The notes under the pieces are model-generated. The model did no database searches. It was not told where the DNA came from and saw nothing but the letters and a program-made list of their open reading frames with translations. Below are positions 1 through 11,600 of a stretch of DNA of 64,000 nucleotides, piece by piece. This DNA is from Sanderia malayensis (taxonomy: Eukaryota; Cnidaria; Scyphozoa; Semaeostomeae; Pelagiidae): assembly GCA_013076295.1 (NCBI GenBank), contig RQOL01000531.1, positions 3,348,001-3,412,000 of the forward strand, given 5' to 3'. Numbering within the stretch: position 1 is the first letter of the stretch; every line of letters starts with the position of its first letter. The position numbers and the translations under genes are program-made.

Positions 1-51
1 TCTCACATGTAAATACCTTCTAGCAATGATAATGGCTTTTATTTTTACTAG

Positions 52-2271
52 TTTGTATTTCCTTCGAAACGATTTGTTCCCGAGGTGATTAACTATCTCA
101 CTGGTATCTTGTCCATGGCAACGGACAAAAGTGCCAACATTAAATGTAAGGGCGAGTTGAATTTTTTTCCATTCATCAATCTATCAAATTAATACAGCCT
201 CTTTTGCGGTTATATTTTTATTCTAAACATTCTCATATTATTATTACAGATCGTCCATTGTTTAGACTCCACAATACGAGCAGACACTGTCTTAGTTTAA
301 AGGCTAAAGCATCGTAAGTTAATTTATTTTAAAGTTATTTTCTGAGCAAAGAGCATTTCAATTCTTTGTTAACCTTCACTTTGCTCTGCCTTGTGCAATT
401 CTGCATTGACCACTGTCAATCTTTCTTATTAGCGAGTTGGAGCTTGTTGCCAAATTACGACTTTCTGATATTGCAAATTCAAAAGATCCTTTAAAAAGAT
501 GTCCTCAGATGCTCAAGTAAGTAAATAAGCAACGACTTTGAATTCTTTATTTTTCATTTGCAAATGATTATTATAATAAAATAGTAATTATTACAAAATG
601 GATGTGCTACTTTGAGCTTTTAGCTCTTTGATCTTTTGCTTTCATTTTAGACTAAGCTTGATGAAGACATGTTTACATCTCATGAAGAAGTTCGTTACGT
701 TGTATAAAGATCTGTCGTCATTTTATGAAGTCTTCACACCGGCCAAAACTTGCATTGCTGCGTAAGTAATTTCTTTCTTTTTGAGTTTCTCCTTTTTGAT
801 CTTCTTTTTGAATTGCTCCACTTGAATTGTCTTCAAAACTCCTTATTATTTTCAACTGGTGAAAGTGGAATCCAAGCGAGACCCCGAATCCATAACGGTC
901 CATGTTCTAGTTTTGGGACTGTGGGCCATATATTCCAAAAATTGTTGAACTTTTTTTCAAAATTCCTGTTCACCATAGTATCCTGCACAGAACTTTAATT
1001 CTGGTGACTTCAACAATACGTTATGTTTTGATGCAACTATTTGATATTTGTAGGATTCGAGTGGCTAATTACCCAATGGAAATACAGGTAATGCCCTGAA
1101 CCATACATCCCAATTTTTTATTATCGTTCAACATTATAATTTTCATTTTTAATTTGCTCTTGTTTGAAAAATACGCGAACCTTGATCTTATAATTATTTC
1201 AGAAACAGTTCAATGGGATATTGGAAGAGCTCAATGTTACAGTTGCAAGACAACCACTGACACTTCAAGCAAGGAAGCCTGTACCATTGCCACTTCTGGA
1301 ACCGAAGTTTGACGAAAAGTATGCTTCCAAATACATCTGATTTTGCCTTTAATTGACTTTGCCTTGAGACAGAGAATTATCTCACTCATTCCTAAATGAC
1401 ATAGACGTTTGGCTAGATATTAGGAAAGAACATTGAAACATTACATTTCATTAGGAGTTTCTTTTGTACTGTTTGTTTCTCTTCAGATACGAAGTAACAG
1501 CGAAGCGAAGACTGAAAAATAAAGACGCGAACGAGCTGGAGAAACTCAAATACAAACACAGAAAGGAATTGAAAGGAGCCGTCCGTGAAATTAGAAAGGA
1601 CAGCCAGTTCCTCGCAAGAGAAAAGCTTAAGGAAAAACTTGCAAGGTGTGTTATTAAGTCATATATATCCTCTTTGCATGCAACAAGGAAAATGCTGGTA
1701 TGAACGAGGTTTGGGACTGTTATTTGATTGTTGATGTACATATGCTCATGTCACCTGAGATACTCCATGTAAAATGACGTTTTTAGGATTTATGGCCGTT
1801 AGGTCCAAAAGCAAACACCCAGTTTCTATCTTACATTGATTAGTCGCTATAGTTCAAACATAAATGACGTATTAAGTCAATTATTTTTTGGTCCAATAGT
1901 CGAATTCAGCTGGAAATTGTTTCAAACTATTCAGTAACTTCACATGAACGAAGTTCAATATGTTGGATTGAGGTTTTTATGATATGTAGCCTTAAGGACC
2001 CAAAACATACATGCCTGCATCTTCTGGGATACGTCATTCTCTCATAAAGTCAATTATCTTTTGGCCCAGTTGTCCAATCAAGTTGGGAGCTGTGTAAATA
2101 TGTATTGCATGGTGAAAATTTGAAGGTCCGAGATGATTGGCTCATGTAATTTTGTTTGGATTTGACAGTGATGCTGAAAGAGTTCGCAAAACAAAAGAAA
2201 TCGAACGCCAGTTGGCAGAACAGCAAGGTGAATTAAATGCATTGGAGAAAGTGAAGAAGAAAAATCGATAA
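52..2271 (+). CDS. NOP14: NOP14 nucleolar protein, 3' part (5' end outside window)
   Basis: Nop14 is a component of the small-subunit processome, needed for 18S rRNA maturation and 40S assembly in the nucleolus. Eight in-frame exons are visible: 52-145, 250-313, 433-516, 651-761, 1054-1087, 1203-1318, 1487-1645 and 2169-2271, with consistent GT-AG sites and phases. The first encodes KRFVPEVINYLTGIL, typical of the Nop14 core. The sixth gives QPLTLQARKPVPLPLLEPKF. The seventh gives the family signature around ELKGAVREIRKDSQFLAREK. The last is Lys/Arg/Glu-rich and ends KKKNR-stop, as expected for a nucleolar C terminus. The gene converges on the HNMT-like gene, with 142 bp between the stop codons. 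Identification rests on recalled family motifs. The first exon boundary at 52 is the least certain. Confidence 0.9.
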
Positions 2272-2276
2272 GTCTA

Positions 2277-2282
2277 CATTTA
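2277..2282 (-). terminator. Candidate poly(A) signal of the HNMT-like gene
   Basis: The plus strand reads TTTATT, giving AATAAA on the minus strand about 130 bp beyond the stop codon. It lies just past the convergent NOP14 stop codon, so the two transcripts probably overlap at their 3' ends. Inference from motif and position only. Confidence 0.4.
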
Positions 2283-2413
2283 TTAGTTATTATTTTCATA
2301 TATTATACTTCGAAATGACAATTCGTGTAACTATGCATGCTGTATGAGAAATGTAAAAATCTTTTGGTTTGCAAGGTAGAAAAACGATTTTGCATTTTGT
2401 GATATTTTTTAAC

Positions 2414-3802
2414 TTAATCGTGATAAACAATAACAATGTGATTAATTGTTTCAACGAAACGTATTTCTTTTCCATCAACAATTTTCTTGACAGCAGCATC
2501 ATCGATTTGTTTTATGATGTCATCGATATGTTCTTTTGGGAGCTGTTTTTCAATGTTTCTTGTTTCCAGTTTAAAGCCAAGCTTTTGCAAACCTTTCGGT
2601 GTCCTTTCGAGTATATCTGTCACGTACTGTTTAATCGGGTTGACAAACATCTTGAATTGCCATGATTCGTTTTTAATGACCTCCTCAAGACTTTTAACAT
2701 CGGAACCTACATAAAGAGATATCACGACCATTACATACAACTGTCAAAATGAATAGGGTGAAAGCTGAGAAACTCTGGTACGACGATTTTGCATAGTTTC
2801 TGATTAAAAAATGGGTGTGTCCGTTTCTTAATCGAAGAGCTAAAAATGTTGCAAACCCATTTGTAAATGTCGACATTTAATTACAATATAAGAAGGGTGT
2901 GGTTTGGGGTTGAAAAGGGCATTGATTTGAAGACGTTTCTTGTCCCAAGACCCCCAGTTTCTCCCACCTATTGACGGCTTTGGCATTGTGGCCCTGCGTT
3001 TGAAACCTGGTTAGTATGCAAGTCAAAGGGATATCTGTGAGTATTTAAGCCATATGAGATGGTTCAACTAGACATGGCAATAGTAACAGGATTTCAATAT
3101 ACTATACATACATGAAGTACATAACCAACCTTTTACAATGTTACGAAGGTGTGGTTCGTGATTCTCATCATCATGATTATGATGATGATGATTATCGTCG
3201 CCTTGGGGCTTAAGTTTATCGATATTGGCAAGATAAAGATGAATGTAGAAGTTCTTGTCTTTGTCACCCAAAACACTGAACAATACTCCATCGTGTCGCA
3301 CATAATTCTTTCTTAGAATTTCAGGGAAGACTTTGGCGCATCGGGACACTTGGCATAACGAATGAATAAAATGGATCATTTCAAACTGTTCCGAGTGTTC
3401 CCTACTGAAATACTCTTGCATTGGTATTGCCTCCCAAGAGAACTCAATATCCAACCCTGACACCTCACCAAGAACTTTCTTGCAGACTTCATTTGCTTCT
3501 TTGTCGGGCTCGACAATAGTGTAAAGAATTTTAGGCCCTTTGATTTGTTTCGATGCAAGATACTCTGCAATCAATTCCAATACAGTTCTGTCTGCATAGC
3601 CTGTGCCAGAACCGATTGCAAGGATTTTGTAAGTATCTAAACTATCAAGCAATTTCGATATTCGTGGGATTACATCAGCCTGCATCCATGCTTTGTTATG
3701 CTCAGTGACTTCCGCTGCATAAGTATCGTCAAATTGGTAAATAAAACTCCCCCAATGATTTGTGAAGTCAGCTTCCTTGCCTTCGCAGGTATTTTCCGCC
3801 AT
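2414..3802 (-). CDS. Histamine N-methyltransferase-like SAM-dependent methyltransferase
   Basis: Two exons, complement(2414-2706, 3130-3802), joined in phase 1, encode about 321 aa (human HNMT is 292). HNMT-family enzymes transfer a methyl group from S-adenosylmethionine to a small amine in the cytosol. The Rossmann motif I is ILAIGSGTGYAD (residues about 60-71), followed by the acidic strand-2 end YTIVEPDKEA (about 94-103) and MIHFIHSLCQVSR (about 142-154), which matches the HNMT 'MIHMIQMLYYV' region. The start is the first Met of the upstream exon. Oddity: a His/Asp/Asn-rich stretch at about residues 202-218, just before the intron, has no counterpart in human HNMT. On the minus strand AATAAA lies at 2277-2282, so the 3' UTR probably overlaps the NOP14 end. 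Substrate is not proven; related invertebrate copies may act on other amines. Confidence 0.82.
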
Positions 3803-4127
3803 CTGGGGATGAGGAAGTTAGCTGTGTATGGTGGTGAAATAAACGTGAAAGCACCCACAAACAGGATAGCGTCTTTAGAAGCTTCTCTTATCTGGTGTTA
3901 GGTCAGTAATTCGAGCGAGAGCGACAGGTCAAGGTTTACATTACATGTGCCTTGTGTTGTTAGAGCGCGACCAATCAAATCAACTCCTTTTGTCTCCCAG
4001 TTCCCCTTGCAAGTGACCCCTCTTTTGAACTTTCACTTTCTGTGCCAGTAAATTTTCTTGTAAGTTCGTTGAATGAAACACAAAAGAAGTAAAGTAAGAA
4101 ATAAAAAACGACTTTTAACGAATGCAA

Positions 4128-5231
4128 TTAATAATCAACATAAGAAAGAATCCAGTCAGATAGTTCATTTGCAATTAGAGGATTAACAGCCATAACTTTA
4201 TGACAACAACACGCCACTAAAATATCACACCTAACAAATCTTTGGCCAATAAAAGTTTTGAGAAAACTTGAAATAAATTCTTTTAGTTCATCATTACTAA
4301 CATCAAACACAATGTCTTGGATAATTCCTTTATTAATGATCATGTTTAGCTTGATTTGACCAAACGTGAATCTTTTCTCAATTTCAAGGTTAAATTTCGG
4401 TGTTTTTCCAAAAACCCAGTCCCAATGGATGAGCTCACTTTTGATATTCTTGACCATCTCGGCGTGATCTCTTGTAGATGGATCCACATCAAGAATGCCT
4501 TGGTTTTCAAAACAATTTCCACTGTTTACTTCCAAAAAGTAATTACCTAATCTATCACTAAATTCACGCCAATCGAACAAGTTTTCTTCAAACAAATTTC
4601 TAGTTTCTGATTTCACACTTGCTGTTGCATTTGAGTTGATTCCTGCACCTTTTGACACCAACGAAAAGTTCAGTCTTTCCAAATCAACTTGGCAAAGCAA
4701 CGTACAATGATGATAAGCTTTCTTCAAGCCTAATTTTGCTGCAGTTCCTGATATTTTTTGGTTAATATTCAACACCAAATCGTCTCTTTCATTAACCGAA
4801 GCTTTAAGGTTATAACAATCTTTTAAAAATTGTGCAACAAAAGACAGATTATCTCTACGATTGTACAGACTTCTATTTGTAAAAAATGTTAAATTAATAT
4901 TTCCAAGGTCGTGATAAACTGTCCCGCCTCCACTCTTTCTCCTCGCAAGATGAATTTTATCTGCTTTGATCAGCTCAAGATTGCATTCCTTCCAAGGGTT
5001 TTGATGCCTACCAATAACAACTGTGGCTTCGTTTCTCCAGAGGTATAACACCCTCTTTGCTTTAAAATCCATGGTTTCATAAATCCAATCTTCAAATGCT
5101 AAATTTTCGAAAGGATTCGTCGAGACTGATCGAAACACTTCAGTTGAAATCCTCCTAACCCATTGTCTCTGATACAGATGCGAATTCTCCAGAAGAGAAA
5201 TGTATGCTTTACAGACACCAATACATCGCAT
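4128..5231 (-). CDS. LIPT1: Mitochondrial lipoyltransferase 1 (LIPT1), intronless
   Basis: Single-exon ORF of 367 aa (human LIPT1 is 373 aa). LIPT1 moves lipoyl groups onto E2 subunits of mitochondrial 2-oxoacid dehydrogenases. The N terminus (MRCIGVCKAY... with basic residues QRQWVRR) looks like a mitochondrial presequence. Family motifs: NEATVVIGRHQNPWKE at about 67-82, RRKSGGGTVYHDLGN at 97-111 (substrate-binding loop) and KISGTAAKL at 159-167, with the lipoyl-site lysine region of the LplA/LIPT1 fold. The C-terminal accessory domain follows and ends ILSYVDY. There is no splice disruption. It lies upstream of, and in the same direction as, the HNMT-like gene, with 325 bp between them, which looks like separate transcription units. 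Start chosen as the first Met, with an upstream in-frame stop. Confidence 0.95.
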   Translation of the reverse strand: MRCIGVCKAYISLLENSHLYQRQWVRRISTEVFRSVSTNPFENLAFEDWIYETMDFKAKRVLYLWRNEATVVIGRHQNPWKECNLELIKADKIHLARRKSGGGTVYHDLGNINLTFFTNRSLYNRRDNLSFVAQFLKDCYNLKASVNERDDLVLNINQKISGTAAKLGLKKAYHHCTLLCQVDLERLNFSLVSKGAGINSNATASVKSETRNLFEENLFDWREFSDRLGNYFLEVNSGNCFENQGILDVDPSTRDHAEMVKNIKSELIHWDWVFGKTPKFNLEIEKRFTFGQIKLNMIINKGIIQDIVFDVSNDELKEFISSFLKTFIGQRFVRCDILVACCCHKVMAVNPLIANELSDWILSYVDY

Positions 5232-5940
5232 TCTTATCTATATCTAGTCGAAACCCCCTGCCTAACAGGATGCACCAACAATTAATGCAGGATTATTTTT
5301 GACTAGGGACTAGGCCTTCCACGTGGTTGTAAAACTTGTCAGTCAACCTCTTATTCAATATTCAATAGAGCCTCATTTTTTTTGACTTTTTCAAAAGGGG
5401 CAAGAGGGTGAAGGGTAAAAGATTCAAATTCCTTCCTAAATTTCCCTTCTCAAATTTTGTTGCTTTGCAGCGCAGCCCAACAGATTCTTATTGTTCCGTT
5501 CCAGACAGTCATCTGCTAATGGAAGCCATTAAAGCATTATAATTACAGCGAAGACGATGTTTAATTTGGCATTAATAATGGCGCCAGCTTACTTTGTTTT
5601 TCACGGTGACTGATCGGTTGACTTAGCAATCTTAAGACGCAACACATAAGGAATAAAAATATTTATAACTTATGAGGTTAACAGCCAGGAATATATTCAA
5701 AAATAAATCTTTTGTTTGTTCATTGTCAGTCATGACCAGCAGAAAAATTTGAAATAATTAATCCCTTGTCTTGCAATGCATACAGGGATAGGTGGGCGGG
5801 CGCCATTATGTTTTTATGTGGCATGTTTGGAATTTGTTGATTTCTGTTAATGCAGAGTGTGAGTCATTATATTCCTGAATAAATCAACATTTTTAAGGAG
5901 GAAATATTGTGCACTGCAAGTTGATACTGTTATCATTGTG

Positions 5941-5969
5941 ATATCAATTTTCAGAAGAGTCTAGAAACG
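5941..5969 (+). other. Possible end of a 5' non-coding exon of the ABLIM gene
   Basis: AGAAACG followed by GTAAGTGC at 5970 is a near-perfect splice donor in an otherwise exon-free region. The first ABLIM coding exon has its own acceptor (AG at 8632-8633) before the ATG, so a 5' UTR exon must exist upstream; this is one candidate. Needs RNA evidence. Confidence 0.25.
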
Positions 5970-7348
5970 GTAAGTGCTTTCCAATTTGTTTTTAAACGTG
6001 TAAGCTGTGATGCAAATCACTTTATGCTTTTGTCCGCTCGTTGGCCTATTGTTACTTCCCTGTCCTATATCGTTTGCAAGTCACAACGATCTACTTTTAA
6101 CGAATTACTTTCAATTCGTTCGTAACGTCGTATAAAAACAACAATCAGAATATATTCTAGTTTGTACATCCTAAATGTGTAATTATATCTATCCGGAACT
6201 GGCTGCAACATAGATTGTCATTGTATTGTAGTTTTCAATTTGTAATGCAATGTCTTAGTTCAATTTGAATAATTCAAAATCATTTATTTCGACACCACTC
6301 AAAGAGATTATGCAGCCCTCGATATTTGTGGATTTCCAAATGATTATAATCTTATGTTATTTGCACCGTAAGCTAACCAAAATAGCCAATAAGGATTTGT
6401 TGTAATACATGTAGGTAATCCAGAGAAATTAATGTAGATGAGACTCACTTCACTGACGGTTATTTTGCCGAAGCTTGAATGGATCGAGTCGCCCTTTGAT
6501 TAAGGCTTGATTTTATACCCGACAAAACACGATTCTGTCTCAGAATAACAGTCTGTTGCGATCTGCACCTTGTCAATTACGGTATCGAATCAAAATAATT
6601 GTTCATGGACACCATAATTATGGGTCAATTTTTATTTGATAAACCGTTAGATTGAATTTTAATACAGATATTTTGTGGCTTTGAAAACGGAAATACACAA
6701 TGATCGAATTTCATTTGTCAACAGTTTTGAATGAACTGTTTCTTTAATTTGTTTCATTGTCAGTGGACCATTCCATGCCTCTCTTCTGAATTTTCATTGT
6801 TTCTTTTTTGAAAAATGAACCTAAAATAATTAAAAAAATAAGAAAACATAATTGTGTAGAATACACCATGTGCTTTTGCTTTCATTATCAATTTTCTATT
6901 TTATCTCAAACAGAAGATTCATAATTGATATAATAGCAAACATCCACCTACACAATGTGCAGAATATTAAAAATAACATGAAAACATAAAATTTTTAGTA
7001 TTGAGTTTTAGAATGTTTGTGTTTCTCATGCAAATTTAATGAGAGTATTTATTTATTTATTTTATGCAAAAAATTATCTTTGTTTACACCTTAAATTCAT
7101 AACATGTGCAGTTAAGTGACAATTGTGGTCAATCAATTCTAATAGCAAACTACAACCTTAGTAAACAAGATAAAATAAAAAAATAAAATATATGTTTATT
7201 TATTGTTTATACTATATACAATCTTTATACCATATCTTTTTTAAAATATTCTATTATGGCTTTACTGATCCTGATTGCCATATCCTAATCTATTTAATTT
7301 TGGCTTCATACCATTAATTTAAAACATTCACACGCTGCATTGTTTAAT

Positions 7349-7496
7349 TAATTATTCGCTGAAGTTTTCACCTCATATCTGAGACCTTTTCAGCAACTGA
7401 ATATATATTTCCTCCTCAGCAAATGGATATATTTTTCAGCATATTCAGTTCTTGAAGAAGCCTCAGACATGAGGTGAAAACTTCGATGAATAATTT
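7349..7496. repeat. Hairpin MITE-like element
   Basis: The arms at about 7349-7383 and 7462-7496 are inverted repeats of about 35 bp with three or four mismatches; the core is GAAGTTTTCACCTCAT on the left and its reverse complement on the right. The centre also shows partial complementarity. No coding potential. Confidence 0.7.
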
Positions 7497-8658
7497 ACTA
7501 AATAAAACTGTTTGCTTGACTTAAATCAATGAAACCAGAACCAAGTTAAATATTGTAGAATTGATACCCTTTTCAAGTTTTGCTTGAAAGGTATAAATGA
7601 CAAACTGAAATGATGGACTAAAAGTCTATGCCACAAAATTTTATTTTCTCAGCACAACCAATATCTTTGGATGAAAATAAACTCTTGTTTTCAAAACTTT
7701 CCTATTCAATATGTATTTTTATTCACGCAAATACCAAACATGACTAAGCGGGATTTTAATACTTCTTTTTTTGACAACAATTGTCTGAGAATATAGAGTG
7801 CTGTTTAATCCTCAAAAATCTTCTTTGTTCTACTTAATTCCTCCATACAATGAAACACATCATGTATTTAGGACAGCAAGCTCAGATTAAATTGTATTGT
7901 CCATAGAAATTTGAATCAGTCATCTTGATTTGTAATCAAAGGGTTTCACAGTCCTGGACCCAGTTCCCAGGATTTTACTTGCGATATTTGTGTTGTTTTT
8001 TTCTTATAACCCACTTCAGATGTTGTTATTAGAACTGAGCAAAGTCTTGCGACGTGTCCTCGAAGCATTTAAAATCATGTTATTGTAAATTATGATATTT
8101 AATCGTCCCTGGACCATACGTCCTCGATATTTCTCTGAATCATTATTTTCCGGCCTGTCTTCGCTATCTCAGTGGCTATCTCACGCGTATTTCGCATGGT
8201 GACAATCTTAAGTGATTCACGACAGGGCTCTTATTTCGCCATTCTGTATACCCTATATTTAACGCCCAGGCGTTTATTAATTGTCCAATGTTTTTAGAGG
8301 AGTGTTTATTGGAGAAGTAGAAACAGTTGTACCAGGAAGCCCTGTTTATGACTCGGAGTTCGTATCATCGAAATTCCAATTGACTTTTTTTTGAATAAAT
8401 AATGTCAGATCGTGTTTTTGTATTTGATATACAAAAAATTAAGGAGGGCTGCCATCATGTAGAAGCTGTTTTCCAAGCGTCTTGTAAATAAATACTCTGA
8501 GATTTCTCAGTCAGAACACTCCCCATGCCTCCACAGAGCAAATATCGTAACCGATTTAATTCAAGAATCCTTCCCTTATCATCATTTTCTTATTAATATG
8601 AAGAATTAATCCAATGCGTTGTTTTTTATGCAGTTGTGCTTTACCGTTGCTGAGAGAT

Positions 8659-11600
8659 ATGGATAACTTTTGTGGCAAGTGTAACAAGATTTGTGTTGGA
8701 GAAGTTCTTTTTGCCCACAATGAATATTTCCACAAGGATTGCTTCAAATGCAAAGGTAGGCCTACAAAGTTACAGACTACAATTGTCTTCAACCCAATGG
8801 GACAAATAGCCAGTCGCAACAAATAACCAACATCGTTTTATTCCCATCATTTATTTATACACTTTTTATTGTTCGTTCATCATTGGACACAATGTTTTGA
8901 AGTCGCTTTGATACTGGAATACAATACCTGTTGAAATTCAGAAGGGGTCTCGTTCGGAATACACGAAGCATTTTTTGATAAGAATACATTTAATAAGAGG
9001 GTTCAGGCTCAAATTCTATAAAAGTTAAGAAAAATGTAATAAGAATAAAAGCAGGTTCCAATGTCATCAAGACTGAGACTGTTTCGTTTATCTGATCAAT
9101 TGATAACAACAAGAATAATTGCAGGCTCAAAATCGAAGGTTTTTAAAGAATGTGGAGCCTCGGCAAAAAAATAGTTTCTTTATAAAAAAAGGTGTATATG
9201 GCTGCATAAAGCAATTGTTATCATGATTTGACTTGAATTCAAAATATTTTCCTTTTTCGCTTTCAGCTTGCACGAAGAACCTGCTAACATCAGGCTTCTA
9301 CAGTTATGAGAATGAGATCTACTGCTCCAATGATTACCAGAGGCTTTTCGGCATCAACTGTCGTGGATGCGGAAAGCTTGTCGAAGGAGAAGTTGTGACA
9401 ATCATGGAGGATTCATTCCATCAGGATTGCTTCTCTTGTGCAAGATGCAGGTTCGTGTTAAATTTAGATTCCCTAATTGTTTTTAGTTCTCATGGGTGGG
9501 GGCGAGGAGCTTGGCTATCGAGGTATCATCATCCATAGTTGATTTGTTGCTGCGGAGGAGAACGAATGCGAGGAAACAATAAAGATTGCTTTCCGCGAAG
9601 TTTTGAACTTCTTCAAATTCAAGTTTCGTTTGTTGAAAGATAATTTGAAAATTGAAATTTGTTAGTGAAGCTCAAGAATGATACATCTCAGCAGGAAGTT
9701 TTAACCATAATATTAATCTTTGAAGGAAAGCCTTAATTTTAAAATTATCGATTCGGGCAACCAATTTAATAATGAATAGTATAACCAGAAGCTTCATTTT
9801 ATCAGCAAAAAACGATGTTAATATTTTCCTACAATCTATATATTTGGTCGTAAAAACAAACGACCATCCTCGTCGTTTTTTCTAATTTAAATGAAGCTTC
9901 TTGTTATAATATTTATTATTAAAGCATCAATTACTTTGTTACATCATGAATTCATTAATTTGACCCTTTGGTTTTTCAATTTATTATATGCATATTTCTT
10001 GTTTTTTCTTACAGAACTTTGTTTCCTCCCGGTGCAAAGATCAGTTTCGATGGAGAGAATTATCTCTGCGACAACTGCATCCAGGACATTGAAAATGAGA
10101 TGCAGCAATCACCCACCATTGAAAGCAGTAAGTAAAGGGGAAATTTATCAACAAACCCTTCTTTCAACAGATCATAGAGTGCTGGTTTCTTACAGACGGC
10201 TTTTTATAAAATGATAGATACGGTCAAATCTGCATAGTTCGAACTTGTGTAATTCGAACGAAATTCAACTGTAACTCTATCTAATTCGAACGAAATTCAC
10301 CGTCCCTTCAACGATCACTAATGAACCAACTCTTATAAAGCAAACCTTTATAATTCGAACTTTTTGTAATTCGAACATTTTCACGCTTCCCCAGGTTGTT
10401 GGAATCAGACAGAGTTGACTGTATTTGAAAAATATTTTCTTACAAACAGATGCCTGATAAGTGAAGTATTTTCGATAAGATGAATGATGAATTTGTTTTG
10501 TAGCTTGTGCTGGATGTGGCAGTGAGATTAAGAGTGGCCAGGCATTGCTTGCTTTGGACAGCCAGTGGCATCTCTGGTGCTTTACATGCCATAAGTGCGG
10601 ATGCCTCCTTTCTGGTGAATACATGGGAAGGTATGATACTCATATTGGATTACCTTGTAATGCAAATTAATGTTGTGAAGCGTGGTGGACCCCTGTGGAG
10701 GCTTTAAACACGTCGTTATTTAGGGAGTTGGTTAAACCGAGGGTGAATTGTACTATGAAGGTTTTCATATGTTCAGGCTGCTAAAGGATTTCCAGATCTT
10801 TAGGTTACTACAAGAGTTTCCAGATCTTTAGATTACCACAGGATTTTCAGATCTTTAGATTACCACAGGATTTTAAGATCTTTAGGTTACCACAGGATCT
10901 TTAGATCCTTATGCTGCTCAGGTCTTTAGGTTGTTAAAAGGTCTCTAGTATTGCTGTGTGAACAGTTGCTAAGTTACAAATGATGTCACTTTTAGGGATG
11001 GTGTCCCATATTGCGAGAAAGACTACCAGGATGAATTCGGTGTGACCTGCGCAGGCTGTTCAGGCTACATCACTGGCAAAGTCCTGCAGGTTGATATTCA
11101 ATTACAGTAGACTTTACATCAAAGTTTTTGACTGGATACACATCTCAGTACAACTCATTCTGTGTTCTCTTGTTTATTGTTAGGCTGGTGAGAAACACTA
11201 TCACCCACAGTGCTCAAGGTGCGCAAAATGCAACCAGATCTTCGGAGAGGGCGAAGAGATGTATTTGCAAGGTAAACACCAGACGGTGCTTAATGTTAGC
11301 GTGTCTAATATGCGAGCTACATTAAGCAGCGCATTGAATCTCGTCTATGCCATTCAAATTGAAACTTTTATTTTCCCAGGCTCTGAAATCTGGCATCCCG
11401 AATGTAGCGATGCTTATCAAGTAAGTTTTTTTATGATTTGTTCTTTTTAGTTTGATTTTTGGAATTTTATTTGTGCTAACTTTTAATTGTTTATCTATAG
11501 GCTGAAGAGAATATGCGAAATGCTTACCAGAATGACGTAGATGTAGCAGTAGAAACCCAGCCTCTTCAAATGGAACCGAGGCCGGCCTCACCTCCACCTG

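Larger units (their letters stand above)
5232..8658. other. 3.4-kb non-coding interval upstream of the ABLIM gene
   Basis: No convincing coding exon on either strand; AT-rich with many stops. It holds a hairpin element (7349-7496) and a possible 5' non-coding exon ending at 5969. An E-box CACGTG near 5318 lies just upstream of LIPT1. Nothing else supported. Confidence 0.6.

Noticed and set aside
10230..10400. GTTCGAA words considered as tRNA B-box or TPsiC arm
   Set aside because: No cloverleaf or A box; they are the repeated boxes of a Tigger-like MITE.
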